Origin: Rotaria macrura
Lineage: Eukaryota > Rotifera > Eurotatoria > Philodinida > Philodinidae
Direction of reading: 5' to 3'
Length of the DNA stretch: 64,000 nt
Assembly: GCA_900239685.1 (NCBI GenBank)
Contig: OENT01000282.1
Location: 1,158 to 65,157, forward strand
Within the stretch, counting starts at the first letter, position 1; each line of letters opens with the position of its first letter. The position numbers and the translations under genes were made by a program. A model generated the notes under the pieces. That model was not told the DNA's origin, searched no databases, and saw nothing but the letters and a program-made list of their open reading frames with translations. Below, piece by piece: positions 46,791-59,800 of this stretch.

Positions 46791-49700
46791 TTAAAAAGGT
46801 AATCTTTTAAGAAGTTTATCCGTTTCAACATCTGCGGGCAAATCACCAAATATAGAACCACGATTCGGTCCAAGACGTGACGAACAAAATGCATCACTAA
46901 CTGTCTGTGGTAAACGACGAATAAGTAGAGAAGCTTGAAGGCAAAGTGCTAATTGTGTAGCTAATGTCCGAGCATGGCGTTCAAGTATATCATTAGACAG
47001 ATTCTTTGTCAATAGACTCTGTTGAATACGTTCTAATGCTACATCTAAATGTTTATTAGAACCTTTGGTTTCAAGCACAAATGACAAATAAGCTTGAAGT
47101 GATTCAGGTGACTTCTTCATTGCACGTAATATATCCAAGCATATAACATTACCACTACCTTCCCTAAACATGTAGAAAATACGTCGATAGAATCTCATTA
47201 AAAGTGTTCTTTTTTCGAACTACCATATACTATTGAGCGGTGCTTCACGATATATGCGAGGCATATTTGATTCTTCAACAAATCCAGCACCACCAAGACA
47301 TTCTAAAGCTTCGTATGTTGTTTCAGGTGTTCGTTTACAAATCCAAAATTTAGCGATGGCTGTAGCTATACGAACGAATGCTTTAGTTTCGTTGATCTTA
47401 TTTGAATGAATATCATTATATGTTGAATCAAATAATGTGGCAAGATACATAACGAGTGCAGTAGCAGCTTCAGATTCAAGCAATAAATCGATCAGAACTT
47501 GCTTCATAAGAGGTTGATCGATTAATAATTGACCGAATGCTTTCCGATGACGAGCATGCCAAGTGGCCTAACATGACAGAACATAGGAAAATAAATTTCT
47601 CTTGAGATAAGCACGTTTCTCGAAAATACCAACTTCACTTCATCAACAACTTTTCTTTTGCTAGATTAAACATTTTTCTCGAATCAATGTATTCATTAAT
47701 TCATTTCAATCATGAATTAATTCGATCGTTACCTGCAATAAACTCTGTCGCATTAACGAAGCACTTCCAACTGCACTATCCAAACGTGTACCATGCACCA
47801 TTTCAATAATTGTTTTAACACCTTCATGTTCTTTACTGACAAGCCACTAAATCATATATTTATTTATTTATCTATTTATTTCACATGGACTCAAATTAGA
47901 AGACTGCATGCACTTACACCTTGTGTATTGTTGAATTCGATTTCACTAGATGCATTTGAATGATTACCAAGTTTGTCTTTCAATCGTTGAACATAGAATG
48001 GATTTCTTTCACCATTCGGTAACCATCTTGGTACAAAAAAGCACGATGGTAAACTATGAGACGATGATTTACTAGGTATGTCTTCATTTTCAATATTTGC
48101 AAGAACAAGAAAACCATCGCTCATTGGTGCTGAACAAAACCATCTAAAAGATGATGAAGAAACATAAGGCAATAATTAAAATCCCATATTCATTATGATA
48201 AATATTTTATCTACTTATGACCGATAAGAATATAGCGTTTGTCATCTGCGTCATCGCAATAAGCTTTTGTTGTATTGGCACGAACATCACTGCCACCTTG
48301 TTTTTCTGTCATTGCCATCCCTAGGAAACGACAAGATATAAAAATCGAATTATTTTTTTATGTTGCTTCATTTATGAAACAAATCATCTAACCAATTGTT
48401 AATCCAGATTTGATACTAGCTGGTGCACATCGTCGATCATATTTACGAGATAATAGTTTATCTAATGGAAAACTTTTTTTAAAGCTTGCACTCATCTTTT
48501 GATAATTTCGACGAAGTACAGGATAGCCAGCATAGGTCATGGATAGAGGACAACCAACACCAGCCTCTACGTGACTCAGTGTATAAAGAGCTGCCTAGAA
48601 AAGAAAAATTAATGATCTTCTTCTTGAAAAACAGAACCAAAATTCCGTATCGTCAATGATATACCGCATGTTGCAGATGTCCGTGTGGATTAACTTCAGT
48701 TTTACTTCCTGGTGCTGATTCCCATGCGACAGAATGTACCTATGCAAAGATCACAATGACTTGAATCAAGATTGAAATTTGTTTTCATGTGAACAACTTA
48801 CACCATATCGCATGCCCATTGTCATAAGATCATGATAAGCAGGATGAAATTGAACTTCATCAATACGTTGTCCATAGCGATCGAATTGATGTAATGTTGG
48901 TGGAAATTTATTAGCTCGATGTCCTTGTTCAAACCAATGAAAGCTACCTAACTCCTTAGCCATAGGGATCATTCAAAAGGGATGTACAATTGTAACAAAA
49001 GCGTATAACATTGTTTGTTTTACCGTATATCTCAAACGTAGAGAACCTGTATGTGTTGTATTCATTTGTTTCGAGAGCAGTGGAGGCGAGAGAATTTTTT
49101 CTAAAAATCTTTTGTTTTTCACAGAAAAATGTTTATTTAATATGAATGTAGAACAGTTGGAATTTTTATATTTATTCTAGTATTTGTAATAAGTCTTCTT
49201 CGACATATCTTTTTACAGATTCACTTGACAAAATAAGATGTTGCAAAATATAAAATTCATGAAAGTCGTATGTTTACTCGATGAATGATGAAATTAAGTT
49301 ATGTCTGCTAGAAAACGATTCAATAATGCACACGTTCAAAACAGACCGATATATTTTATTTCAAGCGGAAGAAGTTATCCTATATTACTCTAAGTTCAGA
49401 TAATTTGACATTTTCAAGGCAGATTTCAGCCTTCAACATGACTGAGGTTCCTTGATCTGTTCGCTTCCTTTGGCTGTTTATCTTAAAATTGTCTTTTATT
49501 AAACATGAATTCTTTTTATTTTTGTTGTTTTAAAAATATTGACATGAAAATATATATAGTACATAAACGACATGAATCTTGTTAATGGTAAAACTGTTGC
49601 TTCTTTAAATGTTTTTTATTTGAAGAAATAGAAAATTAGAAAACGTAATGATAATAATCAATACTAATAGCATTTGGAATTTGAAGAATCTTTATATAAT

Positions 49701-50373
49701 TGTTCTGCAAGGTAACTATCTGATTGTGTTGTATAATTCTCAATCATTTTAGTTATAAATTGAATATTGTGCGTTATCGTATATACTTTTCAAAATTTTA
49801 TCGTACATCTTGTGAGAAAAGACGAAAAATTATTTAGTTTCTTGCAGTAGAACCTGAAGCAAACTACATAGTTTCAGTTCTGTTCTCAAAATGTGACACG
49901 AAACTGAAAATTCAACATAAAGCGTATATGATATCATTGTTTCATTATTCCAAACGATCGAAATTCGAATTCTTTCAAATGAATTCATCAATATTCACAA
50001 ACTTCATAAACGCCTGTTTACGAACGAGAGCATCAAACTCAATCTCGTGGACATCCTTTTTGCTCGATCAATTTTCTTTTATTTCTCCACAATTTTCTTT
50101 CGTAACAAACTCTTGTAAGGCTAAATCACTTTCATACAAGTCGACATATTCAAGTGGTGGAACTTGATTTGTCACTTGATGCGTAAATTGATATTTGACA
50201 GGTCGCCGAGGAGGTTTATGAAATGTATTTGATGATTGTTGATCCTCTTTTACAATCTTTTGTACTTCTTCATCTTTTATACTTCGTTTATTATCAATAA
50301 AACTTTTCGCTTGCGTTACAATAGTTCGCTGAAATAATGGTTGGTTGATCAATGAAAACCGTGAGCGAAGCAT
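46791..50373 (-). CDS. AidB/ACDH-11-type acyl-CoA dehydrogenase with mitochondrial presequence
   Basis: Exons: 50373-50091, 49046-49024, 48954-48802, 48739-48665, 48594-48393, 48320-48215, 48143-47918, 47846-47733, 47567-47224, 47163-46791; 632 residues. The first ~45 residues (MLRSRFSLINQPLFQRTIV) look like a mitochondrial targeting peptide. The rest follows E. coli AidB (541 aa) in order: LYESDLALQEFVTKE, DEVQFHPAYHDLM, SHVEAGVGCPLSMTYA, MAMTEKQGGSDVRANT (flavin-binding region of the family), KWFCSAPMSDGFLVLA, CFFVPRWLPNGERN, RLKDKLGNHSNASSEIEF, ECLGGAGFVEESNMPRIYRE and the AidB-type tail SDAFCSSRLGPNRGSIFGD. C. elegans ACDH-11 is the best-known animal member and affects heat adaptation of membrane lipids. 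The substrate here is unknown. Intron 1 (about 1.04 kb) and the 23-bp exon 2 are the least certain. Confidence 0.88.
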
Positions 50374-50687
50374 GATATTATATCTATGCTTATTTTTCTA
50401 GAAAGATAATTGCTCATCATCATTATTTCCAATTCTTGTTTATTACCAAGTTATTCTTTAATTCAAATTATAATATTAATATGTACGATACATGAGTAAA
50501 ACAGAAGCGCAAATAAGTCGAAGTTTTTTGTAATATAATAATCTAACACTAGAAAGAGAAAAGATCGCATAGATCATACAAAACAACAAACACACACAAC
50601 ACAGAAAAGAAACGAAAGAAACAAAAAAACGAACATATTTAGCCGCTATACATTGTATCTGGTATAAGGTGGAAAAATCTGCCCATA

Positions 50688-50726
<39 letters not shown>

Positions 50727-50895
50727 TTACATATAATAGAGAAACGGGAGAAATAGACGAAGAAACGAAAAAGAAACCGAAAACAAGATGCATACGCCTA
50801 AAAAAACACACGCACATAAACCTTCCTAATTTATGGCCAATAAAAGATGAAAACAGAAAACAAAAATAGGTGTATGAAATTTTCTCTAACATGGT
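50374..50895. repeat. Spacer with an (AT)n microsatellite
   Basis: A TA dinucleotide run lies at about 50684-50722. This is the 3' flank of the ZSWIM8 gene and the upstream region of the acyl-CoA dehydrogenase. No gene seen. Confidence 0.6.
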
Positions 50896-53800
50896 CTAGT
50901 TTTGAATAGCTTGCCAAAGTCTTGGATAAACATCTTTTTTGCATTTTTTTGATGTTTTGACAAAATTCATTAGACCTTGATAATCACTTGTATTACCCAT
51001 AAATAAAAAGGCTGAACGTGCATGTTTCATTAATGATGTTAATTCTTCAATATCATTGTTTGTTGTCATATGTGCCATTTTATTATGTACACAACGTGTA
51101 TATGCATGGAGACATTTTTGCATTAATGATTGAACAAATGGTAGACGAAGCATTTGATTTGATGATGACCCATTCGGATTATTTTGTGAAACATTATAGA
51201 TATTAAACGCAAGACTATGTAATAAATACGGATTTACAATAACAGCTGTAGCTGTTGTCACGAATTCTTGTAATTCTGCATTGCCTAGATTGGATAAGAG
51301 ACACAAATCAAGAGATATTTAATTGATGTCTAGTTAGAAAAAGAAAAGACTTTGTTTTTTTCTTATACCTAGTTTCAGTGCAATTTTAAGAAGCCATTTG
51401 ACATCTTCACCGTAGCGTGGTGTTGGATGGTTTTGTTCACTTCGTCTTTCCATATGTGCATGATTTTGTCGAGATCGCTCTAATGCAAGTGTATTCATTG
51501 CTAACATACCAACACGAAAAGCATTAATTAAATATTGTCGATGGTTAGGATCAGTTGGCTGTTGTTGTTGTTGTTGCTGAAAATGAAATTGTCAAGTAAT
51601 CAGAATTTTTTAGTAAAGAATCTTATTCGATAAAGAGATTTACGGTTACGTGTATAATAATAATAATGGATCATGTTATATATTTGTTAGTAACATTTCT
51701 GATGAGTGTACAGTCGATTTATTGATTATTTTAATAATAGTTATTCCTCGATGAAATGAACTATGAAATTCTGCATGAATTATTAAAACCTATCAGTACT
51801 TGTACGTTACAGATGTGGTATTCCTAGTTTTGATGATGAGTAATACCATCAGTTTAAAACTGTTCATCATCGATTTCCACTATGCCTTTGGTTTCCAATA
51901 GATAGAAACAAAATTATATGTGATGGACACAACAGTGCTGTAGTACAAGATCTCAACTGCTTATTTTTCCTTGATTCATTTTCTTGTTTAACCATGAAAG
52001 AATCTTAAGTTGATTTTGATGCAGAGTCAACTCAGAAAATTGCTGTGAAATTAAATGAATCTAAACAGTTGGCAGGTTCCAGAAAGATTGACACATTGCC
52101 GCAACTTGGCTGCTTTCCTTCATGTGTTAAGCAGTAGTCTCATACAAAAAAACAGATCATTGAGATAGAAATTATCCATTTCAATCTTTTCACTATAAAT
52201 ATTGATCATCATATTTCTTTTGTAGTATTACCAACTTTAAATGATTTATGATAACATTAATATAATATAGTCTCGAAACATACACTACAATATCCTTATG
52301 ACTTTCAAGTCTCAGTTTAAAATTATGTTCAATTATATGAAATGTATTGAAATTTATCATCAGTAAAAATTTCTACAAATACTACGGCCACATCGAATAT
52401 ATGTATGAGCGAAACAAAAGTCAACAATGATTAATCTGTAGTCTCTGTTTCTTTTCAAGTCTAATTAAAAACATTCATTATATTCAATTGAACGAATCTC
52501 ACTTTGTTTTTTCCTCAGTAAGTTATCCTACTCAAGAGCACGTGCTGATATCTCTTACTTCGGCCAAAGGTGTTGTATTTGGACTTGTAAGATTAGTTTG
52601 TTGTGTTGTTGTTGTTGAAACTGATGGTGACACATGGGGTTCTGTGGGCGGTGAAACAACCAATGGAAGTTGCCGAATAGGATAAAATGATTGTTGCTGA
52701 TTTTGATTAGGAGAGTACATTTGTGGATTTTGTGTTTGTGTCACATGATGAACAGTATAGGCTGTAGGAAAATTGCCGGGGCTAACGAGTATAGCATTAG
52801 GCATTTGTGGTGGTGGATGTCGAGGATGATGAGCATGTGGATGAAAATTATTCGTTGGGCCCGTATGAAAAGTTAAGTGTTGCTGTTGTTGTTGCTGTTG
52901 AGAAGAATATTGAATCGGAATGATCTGTTGATATTGTTGAAAGTTAGCTAATGGATGATGATGCATGGATGGTGTAATGGGTGGGGGTAGTGGTGGTCCA
53001 TGTTGTGCTTGAATCATATATGCATGAGTGTTGAAATGTGCCGAAGGATGTGGCTGAAATGGTGATGAAAAACTTTGATTTTGATTATTTGTGGTATAGA
53101 TCATGGGCGAGGGCGATGTTATTGATGACGAATTTGTACCATTTGTATTCGTCCAATGTAGATCCATTGGATTTGTTGGTGTTGGGTTGTTATCAAATGG
53201 TTGTCGTATATCGACCACAGCTGAGTCATCATCACTATTCAATGAATCACCTGTATGTTCATAATACATCTCATACCAACGTTTAGCAACTTCAAATAGA
53301 ATATCAATAAATACAAGATTACCATCCCGTGTGGCATTTTCGATGGTTGTTAATGCGCGTTCAAGCATATCTATATTTTGTTCTTTACATTGTGCTAATG
53401 CTTGACGTATTTCAGCTGCATTGAGTGCATGTGCATATTTCAATGTTGATAATGCTAGTTCAGCAGCTGTACGTACCACAGCATTATCGTGGGAACGTGA
53501 TGCACGATCAGCTATAGCTGCACATTCAGGTGGTGTTAATTGTCCTTCCCAACATTCGATCAGTATTAATATAGCTTGTAAACCAATGTCAATAGCTGTC
53601 GATGTTATCCATGAAACAAGACTTGAATATGTGCGAATCATCCAATTCGTTTGAACATGATTATTAACACCGAGTGCATAGAGTGCTATTGTTATTGCAC
53701 ATAAATGTAAGTTTCTATGTGGCGGAGGATAATTATGTGTTGGACCAACAAAGAGCGATGTCGATGTAGTACCACCTGCACGTTGCACGAGTGTTTTAGC

Positions 53801-56800
53801 TAGTTCGAACATAAAATGGCACAGAGCTTCTGATGGTTGATTTGGTGCACAAGGTGAACGATTTTTTCCATTGGATGCATTCGTATGACCTTTCGTAAAT
53901 TTAATATTATTTTGTGAGTTAGGTGATGATTGTTGATTTAGATTAATAGATTTCGGTACTGTTGACGTGTTTCGTGTTGTTGTCAAATGAAGTGTTGGAG
54001 CAGAAAGAATTTCAGATGTTGAAATATTAATATCGATGCGTGATGCCGAATCACTTCGCACTAAACAGAAAACAATTCACAAAAAAATAAATTTCAATGC
54101 TGATTCAAAATGTTAAGTACCATTTCTCTGTATCGTATCACGTTCACTATCACTTTCAGAATCTGCATTGGCTTTTGAGGAAGATATACGAATATTTCGA
54201 CGTGATACAGTTGGTGAATTATCACTTGAATTTGTTTCCGGTGCACTACTATCGATGCTTGTAAAACCTACGTTGATTAAACAAAGAGCAAGTCAAAAAA
54301 CCTAATAAGAATTATGATTATTCGTTCTTTTTTTCTTACCATTGGAGATTCGTTTTGAACTTGTTTTTAAATTTAAACAACGAAACTTGGCTTCCCAAGC
54401 TTTCTGATCAAAATTTTCACCTTCACTTTCGTCTAAACCCGAACTATCAATTTCAGTTAATTGTTCGGCATTCATATTCGATGCTGTTGTGAGTAATTTT
54501 CTATGTTGCGAACGTGTAGATAATGATGATGACGATGCTGAATGCATATTTGTTTGCTGAGATACTATAGATGTTTGATTTAGTTTTTTTGAACCAACAT
54601 TAAATGGATTTATATTTGGATTTTTAAATAAAACATGAATGTCACGATCAAGTAATTTGTCAAGAATTTGTATTAAACGTCCTTGATCATCTTTATATAA
54701 TGTCAATAAATTAAGTGCCAAATCACTACGTTGACGACGAATACCTTCACATAATATTGGATTTTGAGCTATAAATAATTATATAATTAGTTTTTTTTGT
54801 TAATGTGAGACAAAGAAAACATAAGCAGGTCTAGATGTGCTCTAGTACAGAATGATAAATTTTGACTAACGTATTATAAATTGAAATATCAAGATCAATT
54901 CAAAATACAGTGATTTTCATAGGCAATCAAATTTTCTTTCTTAGCCATTTTTGATGAATTTAGTTTTTTTCGTATAACACCACTACATTTATTTATTGAA
55001 AGAACTATACATCGTCTGCGTTTTGTAAAATGATAATACTACGATACTCATTAACATTCTCTAGCTTCTGAAGACAATCTTCAAAGATCATAACAGAAAC
55101 GATTTCAATGCAATGGCAAACGTATACAACACTTGTATCTCATTAGAATATCTGATCTACTTCTCTGTTGTAATTTTCCATGGGGTTAATTTATCACTAT
55201 TGAGTCATGTAAACCCCCCTGGAGAAAAAGTTTGTCCTACGTAATAGAAGACCCCTCTTTAATTAATTAATTTTTGGCTAATTAGGAACTTAAATTAGTG
55301 TTTTTCCATCAAAATATGCCTGATTCTTAGGGTTTTCAGCTGGAAATATTAACAGAATGTGTTCATAACTATAATGACACCGTTAAAACCCTAAAAAACT
55401 TAATGGAAATCCTGAAAATCGCCTTATTTTTCTGGAAAATCTCTTTCATTAAATATTGGGAAAAAATTAGGTTCTTAATAGAAGACCCGCCTGGAAAATT
55501 TTTACGCTCGAAGATAATAGAAGACCCGGGGTCATTTATTGTAGGGGGGGGGGGGTTAGTATCAAGAGTATTTTTTTTAGCATCTTACCTTCGGATATAT
55601 AACATTTTGCTCCAAGCGCACAAATAGCTGTGTCAAATGCGAGTAATTCATCGGATTCATTCAGATGATTCGTATTGTTGTTCAATGATGATACAGAAAA
55701 GTTTTGTGATAATGTTAAATTTGAATTTGTATTCATACGATATAAACTAAGAGATCGTAATGTTTCAAATATATATGTTGCTAAACTCAACGGTAATAAT
55801 ACACCATCATCACGAACAGTTAAAAGACGTGTACATAGATGTTCAGCGCGTTGTCTTAAGATGTCGATCTCATTTTGTCCAAGTGTTATTTTCTTCAATT
55901 CTTGACATATTTCTTGTTCACAATGAAGTAGCCGAACTTCAAGTGCTTTCGTTGTTGCAGGCATACGACATATTTCAAGACCAAGCAAACCAATACGAAA
56001 AGCAAGTTGTTGATATTCAGGTGATTCGTTTAGGATTGTACAAAGAAATGCACAACGAGCTGTTGGTGATTGAGCATAATCTGATATATGCGCATCAAAA
56101 TAGACTAGAAGAAAAACGAACAATTATTATAGTCGAATTTTACGAAAATAACCATTTCTTGCACTAGAATTCGTCACATAATTATAAAACATTGAACTCG
56201 AATTCTGCTAATAGTTAGCGAAATGGGAGGCGGGTGGAATTCATTAAGTTAGTCATCTCCTCAGAGATCCTTTAACGTTATTTAGTTTTCTTTGAGATAT
56301 CAAATATCCAAAGTATTGTGTTGCTCTGTATTGTTTGCCGCACGCATTCTTCTTATGGTAATGAATGTCACAAGGTTTTACACCTTGTAAAGTTGGCATT
56401 TTGCCATGTATCCCTGCAGAAAACAACCGAAATCTTTCTAGAACATATGCAAGGATTAGTCCTCCAGTTATTTGTTGATACTTTGAAGTGAATCTCATTT
56501 TAGTTTTCATCGATTCTTTTACATTGCTTATCTTGACGAGCACTATTTTCTGTTCACTTGTCTAAACGGTTTATAAACGTACTTGAAAAATATGCACGCA
56601 CCTCCGAATATCCTAAAATAGAATGATCCTTCGAAAAAGAAACGATAAGATAAAAATATTTACTTATGATTCAACAAAAGAAAAAAAGGCTAGATCATAA
56701 TTGTATTTCGAATCATCTCCTGTATTATTGAATATATTCGAGAGTACGAACATGAGATTTATACTTCAAAGCGTTTGTGCAAATAATTTTAAATATTTTT

Positions 56801-59800
56801 AAAGTACAAAGAAAAATTCGAATTGTTTTATGTCATGTTAAAACATCTGTATTTCCAGGTCTAAGTAAATTTATATAGGAATTTTTGTCATGAATTTCTA
56901 TCGAGTAATCAACTTAGCTAAGAAAATATTTCTTTTCTAGAAATTCTTTATCACGCGATCAGTTAATTAATGAAGAAAAAAACTATTTTTCAATCCATGT
57001 GACATACACACTATGAAATCTTATAGACGACTAGAAAATTCATTTTGCCACTAATTCGGATAGGCTAAGTCTTGCTGTCTAATTCATTACTATTTCATTA
57101 TCCGTTAAATGATGCTTTGATAAGAACACTGTAATATGTTTAACTATTCTGTTAAGAAATCAACAATAAATATTAAACAATCTGTAAAAGGTACAATCAA
57201 GAAATAAATTCGAAATAAGAAACAAGAATATTTAACTTTCAAAGAAAATATCATGCTCAACTCTTGATTTCAGATAGATTCTAGCGAGCTATGAAAAGTC
57301 GTGTACAGGAAAATGCATCATAGCTATTTCCCTCTCTATTCTAGACATTTTCCTATAGTTCGAAATTTTGCTTACAGTTTTTCATGGTGAAATGCTTCTA
57401 TTGTGTTAGGAACTGAACAATGCTAGAGAAGTATTAAACACTATTATTCATAATTTATTATTTTCCTTTAGATCCCATAGAATACAAAAGAAAAACAAAC
57501 CTTGTGACGATGATGAATATTCTTCATTACTAAGCATATAATCAGCTAATTGTTTAGCGAGCTGAAATACTTCATCGTGATAACCGTGTATCCGTAATGT
57601 TTCACATCGAACAAATGCAATCTAGATCAAATAAAAAAAATTCAATGTTGAATAATTTTTCTTTCCTTCTCTTTGAGAAAATTTACTTGTAATGGATCAT
57701 TAATAATTTTCAATATTTTGTATGTATACGGTTCAACTGTTGTTGATTTTAGTTTTTGACTTTTCTTCAACGGTTGCTGATCAGAAAAATATATTTGACA
57801 TTCATCACTGCTATTCGATGACGATTGTTGATCATTATTAATACCTCCACATGATTCTTCTCCACTATCAATGTCGTGACATTTTTCTTCACTATTATGA
57901 TTGTTATTTACAATAGAGTTCACTTCTTCATGAACATTCAATATTGGATTTGATGTCATACGTTGTTGAATTTTTAAATGGAAATTTGTGTTCGAATTCA
58001 ATTTTGAATAACCATCTGTTAATAATTCATCATGAGAACGAATATATTCTGACCACGAACGTGTATTATTATGATTTATATGATCATCTTCAATTTTATT
58101 CGGATAATACGGGCAATCATTCCAATCGATTTGACAAACTTCAATAGCTGGTAAAAACCCTGGAAATATATCAATATCGCGTCGTTTCTGATTCAAAGTT
58201 CGATCATTATTCATATTTATTGCTGAGCTCGTATAGACACCGTTGGTTGTCGTTGATATATTTGTTGTTGTTGTCTTTTGTTTACATATACGTTCAATTA
58301 TAGATAAATGCCATAGTGACAATTTCATGTAAATCGTATTACGTTCATCATATGTTAAACGTGGATTAAGTGCAATTAAACGCCAAATTTGAACGATTTC
58401 ATCACATAAAGCTGAACTTGCTTGTTGAACTAAGGATGCATTGTGTGGTTTTAATCCATTCGTACCACGTTCATTGTAAACATTTGAAACTTTTGTTGTA
58501 AACCACCATTGAATAATCTATAAATGAGAAGAAAATATTGCTTTCAGAAATCTATCATATGTTTGTCTTTATCGATTTCACGAACTTGTTCTTGAGCAAG
58601 ACATTGTCGAGTAAGAATGTCAAGTAATTGAGTACCATTAAGATCATGACGAGAAAGCATTTCACGAACGATTTGCAATAGATTCCACATACCTTCGGGT
58701 TCACGACCACGTAATGGACGTAAAAGATTTGAATATTCAGTTGTTGCCAATATAGGTGGACTTGTCAAATAAGTTACATCGCTGAATAAAGAACCGAAGA
58801 AACAATGTTTAATAGCTTAGAATCAACACAACTGTAGTTCTCTCAACAATGGTAGATAGACTAATAACCTAAATACTCAGTGACCCTATTTCGAGGAAAC
58901 TCAACTAATGTAGAACTAGAAAAATCTTTAAAGAATTTATACGTAGGAACTTTAGGATTTATATCCTGAAATTTTCAATCAGTGGCAACATTCAATTATC
59001 GACATAATCATTGTTAAATACGCCACTACTTGTCATAAGTGTTAATGACGAGGGCTGCATATTTCTGACAATATCGTATTTTAGAAATGCAATACTCTAT
59101 TCAGTTTGAAGATTCCACAAGCATAAACTTTTCGTAAGTGATTTCTGAAAACTCTTATAGACCGTTCAAACAATATCAGACTAATATTCATTAGTGTTTC
59201 GTCAATTTGAAATGGTGAAAAAAATATCATATTCAAACGATAGACTCTTTATTTACTAATTTATAAAATAGAATACTTTAAAATTTTAAATATATTAAAA
59301 CAATAATGCCTTTGATCTTCTAGTAGTAAATTGGTCTATAGTCTAATCTGTTTATTACGGTTGCAATTTTTGATCTGAGTTATTTTTTATCTGTGACAAC
59401 ACCAACAGCTTTTCAAATTTACTTTTTTTTTCATTGAAATGTTACTATACATTTTTATCATGATATAAACGAGAGCATTATGTCAAGAGTACGTACTTGA
59501 CTGAGAATGAGAGTAAAACCAGCTGAAATGGGGGCTGAAAGTTCGACAATATGTCTTTTTTTACAAATAGTTTAAATGCACTTCATTTCAACATATAGAT
59601 TAATCTCAATAGGCTCTAATGAAAACAAAATCTACTTTCAATATTTATCAAAAATTGATATATATATATATATATTCAGTTCTATCTTCATACCCGACAA
59701 CTTGTGGTGTTGGTTGACAAAACCGATGTAAAGTTTTCGTAATATTTTCTTGTAGACTTGCTTCATCTAAAAACCATACCGATATATCTGAAGAAAGACC

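Noticed and set aside
52691-53654. Plus-strand frames opposite the large ZSWIM8 exon
   Set aside because: Antisense shadows of a strongly supported coding exon.
56253-56543. 96-codon frame in a ZSWIM8 intron considered as a nested gene
   Set aside because: No splice context, no recognised family and no start context; kept only as a note on the intron.
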